Origin: Syngnathus acus | Lineage: Eukaryota; Chordata; Actinopteri; Syngnathiformes; Syngnathidae | Length of the DNA: 64,000 nt | NCBI RefSeq assembly: GCF_901709675.1 | Contig: NC_051094.1 | Coordinates: 4,491,001-4,555,000, forward strand | Direction: 5' to 3' | Part shown: in pieces, positions 1 through 10,600 of the stretch | Numbering within the stretch: the stretch's first letter is position 1 | Layout of the letters: every line of letters starts with the position of its first letter | Translations under genes and position numbers: made by a program | The notes under the pieces: generated by a model | The model's input: only the letters and a program-made list of their open reading frames with translations | Databases searched by the model: none | Told to the model about the DNA's origin: nothing

Positions 1-118
1 AGGGTGCAACCCCGCAACAGGATCTTTTCGTTGTCCAGAGCGTACTTCTGCCCGGCAAAGGCCAGCGTCCCCGTGAAGCGGTCCAGCCGATTGTTGGGAG
101 GCTCGCAGAGGACTTCGC
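1..118 (-). CDS. flippase coding exon 9 (cut by window edge)
   Basis: Encodes [20 protein letters not shown], then [20 protein letters not shown], and runs off the left edge. This matches the conserved actuator-domain stretch before TM3. Confidence 0.9.
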
Positions 119-2731
119 CTTTGTGACACAAACGTAAAAAGGTTTCAGACAAATACCAACGATGTTCACTTTTTTTTTCTTTTGTGTCCTACCATTGAAG
201 TCTGCCAGCTTGCTGACATCATCACCGAGGTCCCCGGTCACCGTCAGGGCCTGGCGTACTTTCAAGTTGGTCTCGCTTAGGGAAAGGGGAAAAATGTTGG
301 GCCAAAACAAAAATGGCTGTTTGTCGGCCTGTACCAGGACCAGAAGCAGGGTTTACCCGTCTAGCTCTGCTGTCTCGATGTAGACTAGGTTGAGCGGTTC
401 ACTGCTGGACAGCAGGAGGAGGTCAGCCTAAGAGACAGTTGTAAAGGCATTATAAGCAGTTTGCCCCTCAAATTCAAAGCAGCACTCCAATTCTTTTCGA
501 CGTCCTTGCACATGTGTCAATCAAAGCCTCACTGTGACAAACTGGTTGTTTTCCAGCTTGATGATGTCTCCCACATGAACGTCCATCCACTTCTCGCTGC
601 GCAGTCTGGCGGGCGGGGGAAGGGGATTAGAAACAGGATGTTAAAACAAAACAATTTTGTATTTCAGGAAATCAACCCAACCCAAATATGGGCGTTGGGT
701 TGCGGTAGCTGCATTGCCGACAGGAAGTTTCCGAAGTGCTTCCTGCTGTAACTAGGTTGCGGGGCTGAGCGACTTTGCTTGAGCTCATTTCAACATCGGA
801 CAAACTCCTTCACCTTCTGTGATGAGTAAGCAGCGCAACCCACTCAAAACACTCAAGCCCCCCGCCCCCCCACCCCAGAGTAGCCACAGGAATGACATTG
901 CTGGTTTTTTTTTTCCAAATCCCGTTGACCTGTAAATCCATGTAAAAACAACATAAATTACAATACTTGCTTTTCATCGATGAGGACTTGGACTTTTCTG
1001 TTGTTGACGTGATTGTCATTCCGGTGGCGATTCTAGAAGCGTACACGCACAATAAAAAGTTTGATTATTTACCCGCTTGTCCTTGAGTCTCTGTCTACCT
1101 GAGCTTATGTTTACCATGACATCATCTTAGCTCATTTCATTGTTTCTGGAATTCCTTTAAAGGTCAAAGGTCATGAGTGTATCTTTGATGAGATCTCTCT
1201 GTACTCCTGGAATTCCTTTAAGAGTCAAAGGTCTGAGTGTATCTCACAAAGGGAAGCGGTTGCGTGACGTAAGATCGTCACAAAAAAAGGGGAATCGAGC
1301 ATTTTTTTGTGAAATCCTGGTGACGCAACTGGCCGCTTGAAGGGAATTCGGTCCGCTCCCACGCACATTTACCGTGATTCAAATATAATAAACACCTATT
1401 TGACATGTTTACTTCAAATATAGTAATCAATTTGATTTACCTACATATTTATATTTGAATGTTTTATTCATGTGCGCATATATTGTTCCATGATTTCTTT
1501 GGATTCTATTATCTCTTGTATGCTTGTTATGGTTTGCGTCATTTTTGTTTTATTGTAGGTTTTTGAACTATAGTATCTCAAGAGGTGGGCGTGGCGCTTA
1601 CGATGTCATCAGTGGCATCCTTGGCAGCGGTGACGGACAGCACCAGCACCAAAGGCACTACGGTGGTGAACCAGGACAGCGACGAGATCTCAGGAATCAA
1701 CTGACGGACAAGAGAGAAAGTGAAACCCTGCTCAAGTTCCTGCGCAGTCAAAATCAATGTAAAAGAATTGGACAGCACCTGGAGCACCAGCAGGAACAGA
1801 AAGTAGGCATTAGCGATCCTCTGGAACTGCTCAAAGAGATTGAGAGGGAGGAAGGTGAAGAAGTTGTACTTGGATGTCTTGATGGCGTTCGTCTGTAGGG
1901 GGGGGGGGGGGGCAAAGTACACCGCGGGGTTAGCGTCGTTAATGGAAGCTAACAAAATAGCTAACAACATTCGGAAATGCAAATGCTGAGGAAAAAAAAA
2001 AAACTGAAACTACTAGCAACGTTAAAGCAAAAACGTCCTTTGTTTTTGTCTTTATCAATTAAATTCATACTTGAGCTTTCAGGGTTTATTTTAAAAGTGT
2101 TTATTTTGAAAGGGAGTTCAATTAGTCATTTGAGAATTGTTCATTTTAAATGTATTTATTTTAAAACGAATAAAAAACGAAGCTAAAATTAACCATTTTT
2201 GTCCAACTAAAACAGATTAAAAAAAAAAAACGTGGTCTAACAACAGACTGAAATGAAACAAGAAAACACAAAGCTAACTACCATTAAAAATACAAGATGA
2301 TTCCTGTCACTGTGTGACTTTTTGGAGACGTGATTATTTTTGTTTATTTCTACTGCGAGGGCGATTTCGCCTGGGTGTTTTGTGTGCGTGTGTAGAATCA
2401 TAGCCCAAATATTGAAACTAGCGTGGACGCTCAGTGGCAGGGATCAGCAGCTGGACACTAACCATGGGGTCATGGTCCTTTGGTTTCGGGGGGCGGGGCA
2501 AATCAAAACATACTCGTCTCTAGGTGTTGGAACACAACTGATTGACACTCACGGCATATTTAAATGAGAGGTTGTATTCCCGGTCGTTGGCCCTGAGTTT
2601 TCTCTCCAGCTCTGACATAAAAGAAAAACCATCAAGAAATTAAATTCAATCAATTAAATAAAAAAACGGTTCAGTTCATCGAGCTTACCTCGCTCTTTCT
2701 TCCTGGCGCAATTGAGGTCAAAGAACGACAT
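1..2731 (-). CDS. ATP8B-type phospholipid flippase (class I P4-ATPase), N-terminal part, truncated by window edge
   Basis: Nine coding exons on the minus strand (2689-2731, 2553-2611, 1779-1892, 1602-1700, 971-1032, 533-605, 357-427, 193-275, 1-118) join in phase to about 240 residues. The P4-ATPase hallmarks are in order: a cytosolic N-terminus with ANDREYN (about 24-30), TM1 inside the [19 protein letters not shown] block (about 48-70), TM2 in [21 protein letters not shown] (about 84-104), and the actuator-domain dephosphorylation loop DGET at 173-176. Family members translocate phospholipids to the cytosolic leaflet of plasma or endosomal membranes together with a CDC50 subunit. The sequence is closest in memory to ATP8B2/ATP8B4-like fish proteins, so I give no precise symbol. 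The chosen ATG at 2731 follows an in-frame stop. The catalytic DKTGT motif lies beyond the window. Introns are 74-660 bp. One intron is GC-AG. Confidence 0.9.
193..275 (-). CDS. flippase coding exon 8
   Basis: Begins with the end of DGET, then [20 protein letters not shown] and LADFNG. It continues the actuator domain. Introns on both sides are about 80 bp. Confidence 0.92.
357..427 (-). CDS. flippase coding exon 7
   Basis: Encodes [20 protein letters not shown] and ELDG. It carries the D and G of the DGET dephosphorylation motif and ends in phase 2 at GTAAAC. Confidence 0.92.
533..605 (-). CDS. flippase coding exon 6
   Basis: Encodes [20 protein letters not shown] and then QFVT, the start of the actuator domain. 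The donor is GTGAGG. Confidence 0.92.
971..1032 (-). CDS. flippase coding exon 5, ending at a GC donor
   Basis: Encodes [20 protein letters not shown] plus two bases. Reading phase into the next exon is kept only if the donor is GCAAGT (965-970). The nearby GTATTG donor would put the next exon out of frame. Confidence 0.8.
1146..1244. repeat. imperfect 38-bp tandem pair with a perfect DR1 nuclear-receptor half-site pair
   Basis: Two copies of an approximately 38-bp unit (1146-1184 and 1207-1244) share CTGGAATTCCTTTAA, GTCAAAGGTC and GAGTGTATCT. The first copy contains AGGTCAAAGGTCA at 1161-1173, an exact DR1 consensus for HNF4, COUP-TF or RXR heterodimers. It sits in the flippase intron between exons 4 and 5. 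Function is inferred only. Confidence 0.5.
1602..1700 (-). CDS. flippase coding exon 4 (TM2)
   Basis: Thirty-three codons, [20 protein letters not shown] through AAKDATDDI, forming TM2 and its cytosolic end. Acceptor CCGTCAG, donor GTAAGC. Confidence 0.93.
1779..1892 (-). CDS. flippase coding exon 3 (TM1)
   Basis: Thirty-eight codons, phase 0-0, holding the TM1 block [20 protein letters not shown]. The acceptor polypyrimidine tract is a long C-run (G-run at 1900-1912 on +). Confidence 0.93.
2553..2611 (-). CDS. flippase coding exon 2
   Basis: Encodes [20 protein letters not shown] (first codon split), the cytosolic segment before TM1. It lies between a TGTCAG acceptor and a GTGAGT donor. 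Confidence 0.88.
2689..2731 (-). CDS. flippase coding exon 1
   Basis: Encodes [14 protein letters not shown] plus one base and ends at a GTAAGC donor. The exon may extend upstream as 5'UTR to an acceptor-like CTCCTCAG at 2790. An in-frame TGA upstream supports this ATG. Confidence 0.75.
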
Positions 2732-2789
2732 CTTGACTTCCTTCTCTTTGCTATCTGTCCACCACCATCTTCATCATCATAAATATTGT

Positions 2790-5700
2790 CTGAGGAGAAG
2801 CGACAACGGTTTAGTTTAGTTTCCGCCCCTTCCAGTTGATGTTTACTAATGAACTGAATCTCTGAAAGTCACCACCACAGTCTTGACCTCACAATCACTC
2901 TGAGGCATATTTACAACGGCACTAATTAATGCATTGCGTTCTTTGGCATTTTCTCACTTGATAGCATCTGCGATACACGATCTTTTTTTTTTTGCATTTT
3001 ATAACCGCCAGGCAATTATCCGAGTGTGTGTGCGTGTGTGTAAGACGAGCACATGGGACCATGCTGAGTAAACACGTCCCACATGGAATGGAATTAGGAA
3101 AGTGCCAAGGAGCAAAGGAGGAAGTCAACATTGCACATTGCTTCTTGCAGTTTTCAGCTCGTTGCGTTAAGTTTCAGCAAATTGGGCTCGGCTATATCGG
3201 ATGTATTTTTGGCCATTTTGCGAGGTCATACCTGGGACTTGACTCGCTAGTCGCTAAGTATGAACATGTCATTCTAGACAGATGGGCACCGCCTAATTTA
3301 TTGCGAATTCATTTTCATCCTGCCCTCCCGGTGTGTCCAACTGACTTCAAAATAAAACAGTCTTCCTTTTTGAAGTTACGTCAGGCGTCAAATCATTCTT
3401 GTAAAAATCACAAGCTAATTCAGTTTGGACCGCCCTTCAAGCGTTTGGTCACCAAGGTGATGTCAGCGCAGGCGCTATAAATAGCCGCCACATGTGTTAG
3501 TCCAGGAATGCGCCTTTGGACGGGAACTCCACGCACATTTGAAAATGGTGCGTTTGCGTCCTTTAACAGAACACACACAGCGCATGAATTTCCCCTCCAC
3601 ATTCCCATGACAGCCACTCACTGTTCACTCACTAAACTAACCGCCCAGTTTATTTTCCACGGTGACGCAAGACCGACAGGAAGAAGACTTTTAAACTCAG
3701 CTCACCTTCATGTCCAAAGTTTCGTGAGGTCGTTTTAGTTCAATTGATAGTTTCATGGTTTTTTGTTGGTTCATCCATCGGAACAATTTTTGGTTTATGA
3801 GCAAACGGACTGAAACAAAAAGCTGCTCAGCATCATTGAGATGGATGTGAGAGGTGATGCTGGTGCAAAGGCAACAGTATCCCAGTGTCACATTCACCTG
3901 TAACCGGCTGAAGGGTTCAAAGGTCGAGCGGCGTGAATGGCTGTCTTGTCCGATGAATTCGTCTCTACTTTCGACGCTGAACACTGCGTCCATTGTCAGA
4001 AAATAGTGCTCACTTGATCCACCTTGTGCGTGTACAAGCACGTGTAGGCCAGTACTGTCTCGGGACTTTTCAGCTTTTAAAATCAAAATAGATCATCAAA
4101 GGCAATATTCAGAAGAGCACACCTATTTTTTCCCTGGCCTTTTATGAGTTTTTATTCACTCGAGTAGCATTTTAGACATTTTACGTGACGGAAAGCAGAG
4201 TTAGTTTGCTTGTGAGTTTGTTAGCTTGGTCTTAAAGTCAACACTGAAGCTGAAAATGATGGTGTGATTTTTTTTTTTGTGAGGGGTTAGGCTTTGTCAT
4301 GGGAATAAAAAAAAAAAGAAGTTTTGAAAAAGAAAACATTTCCTGTTTTGACTAGATTGTTGATGTGAGCCTAACCTCAGAGCACCACCTTTCCTTTGAC
4401 GACTCATTCTGAGAAACTGCCTGTAGTATTCTTCCATTTAACAGTGGTCAGATAAGGGAGAAGTTGAATTTCCTCCATCGTGTCTAATAGCAAGAGGCTT
4501 CTTTCGGAGAGAAGAAAGGAGAAAGTTTATGCTTCCAGGAAAGGCCGTACTGTCGTCCTTTGATGAAACCAACTCCCGCTTTGGCTTTTGAGGAATGCTC
4601 AAGGATCTTCCCAGGCCGGCTTTTCTCACGCAAGGCTTTATCAGAGGCTCCTTGTTTTATCAAAGCCGCAAGCTAATAATAACAGCAAGTCAGCAAACGC
4701 AGCGTCTGAGAATGATTCCACCTGCTCAAGAGCAGTCCGGGCGGGTTTAGGCTTTGCGCCCACATCTGGCAACCAGAAATCTAATTTGGACATGTCGCAA
4801 TCTTGCATTTATCTGCTACAGTTTGGCCTTTTCCACAAACTAAAGATGTGTTTTGTATGCATCAAAGAAAATGTATGGACTTCTTAGACAACCTAACGTG
4901 CCCTTGACATCTGTGCGCGGCATCGTTCCAATTTTAGCATTTGTGTTATACAGTATACATTTGGAGGACTATTTCGAGCAGGGAAGTCCAAACATGTAGA
5001 GACAAAAGGAAGGAAATTGGCCGACACTTCAACTTGTGTTTTGAAAACACACTCAAAGTAGTTCAATCTGCTGTGGGTCAACAATTAGCGAGCAGTTGAA
5101 GAGATTTCAATACAGGAAATTTACAACTGGCTGTTGGCAGTGACAAAGCAAAATGTTTAGTAAGATATCTTTTTTTTTTTAATAGAAAGAAATCTGAGAT
5201 TTGTATGCATCAGTGACAATCTTTGTTTTTGTAACATCAAAGTCAGATATATTTGAAAATGGTTAGGAGAATTTCGAGTGATCAATGAACCAAATGTAAG
5301 CAAACGTGAGCGCGATTTTATAAGCAGTTAAAACAAATAAGTCTTCAACAGATAAAATCTTTTTTTTTTTTTAGGGAAACATCAGCGATTGTCTTAGACT
5401 AACCTAACATCCGCTAATTTAGAGTCTTTGACAAACCTAACGTAAACATCAAAGACGGTCAGAAGATTCCGTAAACCTAACGTGCATGTTTTTCTAGGTA
5501 TTTAAGACAAATTAAGAGACTCCAACATATTACGTGTTTTTATACTTTACGACTATGGTCGACCGGAAACTCAGGGACGCTGCACAAAGAGACATGAACA
5601 ATCGAGCTCTGAATAATTCACCTGACACTTCAGGGCTCCTCTCATCTTACCCAATTAAACCCCTGACCTTTTAATTGACCTCTACGAATGAATAATAACA

Positions 5701-7395
5701 TTCATTCATTGATAGGAGATCAAATGAAGGCCCATTTACAAACCTTTTGAGGTCAATGACAGACTATTAGGAGGATGGAATTATGGAAACTACCAGACCA
5801 ATTTTTGAAGACATTTTCTTTTTTTAAAATCTGCACACTGTCAAGATTTTGATTTTAAGTTTTACTGTTAGGGGACATCTATATCGTGATTTTATATTTT
5901 CTTTGAGTTTGAATACTTCACGTCCAAAACAAAAAGTTCCATTTAAAAAAAGATGAAAAAATGATGTCCACGTTAAGCGCAATTAGTTGAGTTTTTTGTT
6001 TACAACTGGACATAAGTGTAGTGGCCTCTGAAACTATAGTTTCATACTTGACCTTGTCATTTTTAATGTGCCACGTGAAAAGATGATGTTATACCACAGA
6101 TGAATTAAGTCAACTCAAGGTAACTGCACGTGTCACAATCCCACTCAAGCACTTTCCCCTGAAGCCGTGGATAGAAATGTGACAGTTTTCGCCGTTAAAG
6201 AAAAGAGAAGCTGAGCTAGGCCAACTTCTTCTTCCCTCACTTCACGTTCAAGAGTCCAAAAATACATAGAATACCCCGCTCAAAGAGAACGAGGGGCAGG
6301 GGGGGCAACTTACCTCGACTCCCGAGCCGACGAGTGAGTGCAGTTACTGGGGATGAAAGTAAAAGATGCCCTCTCGCTCCGAGTAGGTACAAACGATTGA
6401 ATAATATTTTCCTTACTGCTACTCTCTCCGCGTTAAGCCCTCCTCTGTTTCCTCTCTTGTCGCCTCCCTCCATTGCCGAGTCGGCGCTGGCTGAGTGCGG
6501 GGCGCACTTCGAGGCGTGGCTCAACGTTCGCTGGACCAAAACCTTTGCTAGTGTTACGTATTTTCCAAAGTGCCTTCTCTATATATTTTTAATTAAACAA
6601 TTCCCAAAATGATGCTCATGCATCTCATGCTGGTTTTTGTTTTTAACTCTATTCACAATTGAAAATGATAAACTATCGACTGACCAAAGTTCAAATACCA
6701 ACCTCAACCATATGGAGAGTGCGCCACTTGCTGGTGACAACTAGTACTGCATCCACCCCGCAGTTAAATAAGCTCCGCCCCCACTGACTGAAGGGTGAAA
6801 TTTGAGTTCATTTCTGATGTTTTAAAGTGTTGAAAATATAAGCGTGTCGCAATAAAATGGGCACGATTAAAACTGCTAAAAAATAATTGACAAAAAAAAA
6901 GGATTTTAAAGAAAAAAGAAGGCCTTTATATCTGTGAGTCAAACGTTATTTTGGAGCTTTATAATTAAACTCTAAAATGACTGATACAAATAAATGTGTT
7001 TTTTTTTTACTGGAGATTATTTTATTTTCTGTACTATTTCTAAAGTCAAAATCAGTACTTTACCAGAGTACATTATTTTCACAAATACTGGTATTCCTAC
7101 TTGAGTGTGAGTTGCTACTTTTCCACCTTTGTTGAGATGAAAACACTGGAAAAAAATTTAGATCCTTATTTTCCATACTTTGCAGATCTCCACATATATC
7201 AAATCAATCCTGTACTTCTCAGTACTTTTGTTTGAATGGGCTTAGCGCAACATAACTTCCTACCACTTGTGAAGAATAACTCCACCCTTGCTTGGGAAAA
7301 CAAAAGTTCCTGTAGGACGGAGGAGGACCAATGTCCTCTCATCCTCCCCCATCGTTATCTCCAGCACACACAGTAACTTTTCATTTGAGAGCACC
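2790..7395. other. intergenic region between flippase and dmrt1
   Basis: No open reading frame here resembles a known protein, and no KANK1 exon was recognised. The stretch is AT-rich apart from a CpG-rich block near 6280-6530. Short GT/CA tracts occur near 3022-3042. Confidence 0.6.
6417..6530 (-). promoter_or_regulatory. CpG-rich block, possible first exon or promoter of the flippase
   Basis: This is the only CpG-rich stretch upstream of the flippase. On the minus strand an ATG at 6473 opens a 19-codon frame running to a good donor (AGCA|GTAAGG at 6416). Joined to the acceptor at 2790 that frame meets a stop before the main ATG, so it would be a leader exon with a short upstream ORF rather than coding sequence. 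Weakly supported. Confidence 0.25.
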
Positions 7396-7614
7396 ATGAG
7401 CAAGATGGCACCTCCGCCCGCCAAGCAGCCTTCATCCTCGTCGCCACCGTCACTAGGGCAGTGGCGCGGACGTCGAGAACCAAAATGTACGCGCTGCAGG
7501 AATCACGGCTTGTTGTCGCACCTGAAGGGCCACAAGCGCTTCTGCCAGTGGAAAGATTGCCAATGTAAAAAGTGTAAGCTCATAACCGAGAGGCAGAGGA
7601 TCATGGCGGCTCAG
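7396..7614 (+). CDS. dmrt1: dmrt1 exon 1 (DM domain)
   Basis: Seventy-three codons from [11 protein letters not shown] to RQRIMAAQ, ending at GTAAAC. The exon break after MAAQ is shared with other vertebrate dmrt1 genes. Confidence 0.93.
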
Positions 7615-10600
7615 GTAAACGTACACGCACACATCCATCCGCCTGGTAACATTGCCTGAAGCTTCACCTGCAAGTCATTTGTTGTTCCAGGTTGCCTTGA
7701 GGAGAGCGCAGGTTCAGGACGAGGAGCTGGGCATCTGCAAACTGGTAAAGCAGGCCAGCCCGGAGTTTGTGGTGAAAAGCAAAGAAGAGCCCCGCCGCCC
7801 GTCGGCGGCCCAAGGACGACCCCTGACACTGGCCGGCGATTCTTCTTCTCTGCTGTCTGCCAAAGGTAAGGCAACAATCATCATAAAACATTTATGAACT
7901 ACGCAGGCAATATCAGATGTGTCAAAGATATGCGGCTAATTTTAAAGGGGACATGATATGCAAAATGAACTGAGGGAGTTTCAGTTGCTCGTACTTTATA
8001 TCACGTTGCTGTCAATTTTTCCTGACCTATTTTTAAAAAGACCAACATTAAACCTGACGAAATTCAGTTCCACAAAATGAATCAGAAGACTGTGTGCAGA
8101 ATGTTTGGCGCAAATAGACACAATGTTATAACAAAGAAAAGTTGAGCAGTTATCAGCAGTGCATCACTGTATTACATTTTTGGCTCCGTATTTGTCCTTG
8201 GCCGAGCGAGGTACGTTACTTATTGCGACACATCTCGTGATGTAATAAGTGCCATGAAAAGGTGTGAGACCGATCCACTTGTTGCTACAGTGTGCACTCT
8301 GGTATCTGAGAGCTTAACTTTAGGAGGCGCACCGCATGACAGGTCGAGGCCGTTTCCGCCGCCGCTATCGCCACAGGAGCGGGAACAAAAAGGAGGGGAG
8401 CACACAGCGGTTCCGCGATGTTGAGTGATGTGCCGACGTTTATGAATAATGTCATATGTTGGATGAGAGAACAATGCGGCCTTGGCGATAAGGCAAAAGT
8501 GTGATGAGAATGGGAGAAAAGTCACTTGCTCCACCAGCGAGCGCACAAGTGGCCTTTAGAGGGCGCTGTTGACTTTGGCGAGGGAGACACGGCTGTAGTT
8601 TCTTGGCAAGACAAAAAAACCTTCGATAATTTGTCACTTTATAGAATTAAGATAGAATAATAATAAAACATTCACAAGTAACGGAATACATAATGCAAAT
8701 GTATTAGTACTACGTTGATTACGATAGTAATACGGTAAAAAGTGAGAAAGCGTCTTGGTGGGTCGAAGGTTGTCCTCAATTAAATGGGTTGATAATGTCA
8801 TCCAAACATTGAAGCATTAAGTTAACATTTAGTAAACCGTTGACATAGATTTACAGCTATTTTTTTTGTTACTATGCTGACAGCCAGCGAGAGAGATCTG
8901 CATCTTTTGTTTTGTGCTTGTTGTGCATTTATTTTTGTATTATTAGGCTGCTGGTAATCATAATATAGAAATCAGTGTTTTGTCAATTATCAAGCACCTT
9001 TTAAGGGACTCAAGTGTAAATTTGTGGTAGAAATGTTTTAGGCTTTATTATTCAGTCTTTATTTAGATTCCTAATGTATATTGAATTATAATAATACGTA
9101 GTATTATATTTTGTATGATCAATATCGAACCTTATAATTTCGTTATTTGCTATTTTGTATTTTTATATATCTATTAGTTATTTAGCATTTATTTTTAAAC
9201 TTTTTATTATTTATAATTTTATTTTAAGGAAAAAAAAAATCGTTCCCATAGTGCCGAGCTCTGGTTGCTGTCTATTCCTGCTCCCAGCTGCAGGGGGCGC
9301 CTGGGAGCAAAGACTGACAGAGGGTGTGTTGTGTTTGTCAGGTGCGAGGAGTCGCTCCAGCCAGGTGGCAGAGACTAGCTGGGCACGAGGTCACGTTAAA
9401 GCTGAGCTGCAGTTGGGGACCTCCTACCAGAACATGTACCAGGCCCCCTGCTACGACAACCACTATCAATCTTACCAGGTGACAACCAATGGGAATAATC
9501 CTTTCTGTAACCTTGATTATCAGACTTTACAGATCATATGCGAACCTCGGTTCTATTGCGGTACACTAGTTATATTGTTCAATTTTAACCTTTATTTTAT
9601 TATTAGTTTTTTTTAAAACAAATTTACAATTACGATTTTTTTTTTACGGTATCGGAGAATTTTATCATGTACCAGCCGATACCAATACCAATTCTCGTGG
9701 GTATTTTTTGTTTGTTTGTTTTATGTTTACTTTGTCATTAGGTTTGAAGAATTACCAAACTGATGCTTGTTGTGATGCAATTTTATTTGAGTTCACCACG
9801 TCGTACAATCTCAAATGTTTTGTCGTAATTCAATGCAAAAAAAACAAAACAAAACCAAAAAAAAACAATTGAAACAATTTCTGAAACCAATTTTAAGGAG
9901 AAAAAATATTACAGGCTTCTTGCTTGCGTAGATGCTCAGTCGGCCTGATTAAACCTCGCTCGGCCTTGCTTTAGCGCCAAAGTATCTCCGCAGTGTCGAC
10001 CGCGATGAGCTCTCCGAATTGAGCAATCGGGAATGAGGCATTTTAGTTTTCATGATAAATGTTAGTCAGCCCCACCCTGAGTAGCAACACGACGCGTCGG
10101 GGTCACCACGCGCTAGGCGGCCCAGCCCGAATTGCAAAGGTTAATGGTATTGTCTGTCGGCGCGGGAACAAACGGCTTCGCCTCAGCGCGCAGAGGCTGA
10201 AAGCCGGCGCATTAATGCTAATCAGTTAGCACTCCTTAGCATAATTTAGCCATCCCGCTCAATGATTGATGGTATTTTTAGCCAAGCTGTCATCTCGAGC
10301 TTATTCAAATTCAGACGGTCGCTTGATTGTTTTTGCGTCAAAGCGAAGGTGCCTCAGACACACGACACTTGTATACAGTATATTTTCATATTTCATGTTT
10401 GTCACTCGGTCATACGGCACCCGCTGCTGTTATTGATAAATGTTTAATAAAGGTGAAGTGTGGAATTTTCAAATGACTTCAAACAAAGTCTTTGACTTCT
10501 TTGAAGTCACCATTTGACTTCCTTAAAACTACAATCTTTAAAACTGTTTAATGAAGAGGAGTTTTAAAAAGCTACTTTTTAACTTTTCAAGATTCAAGAT

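Noticed and set aside
1010-1060. Frameshift or pseudogene signal in the flippase at exon 5
   Set aside because: The apparent frame break disappears when the GC donor at 970 is used; all nine exons then join cleanly.
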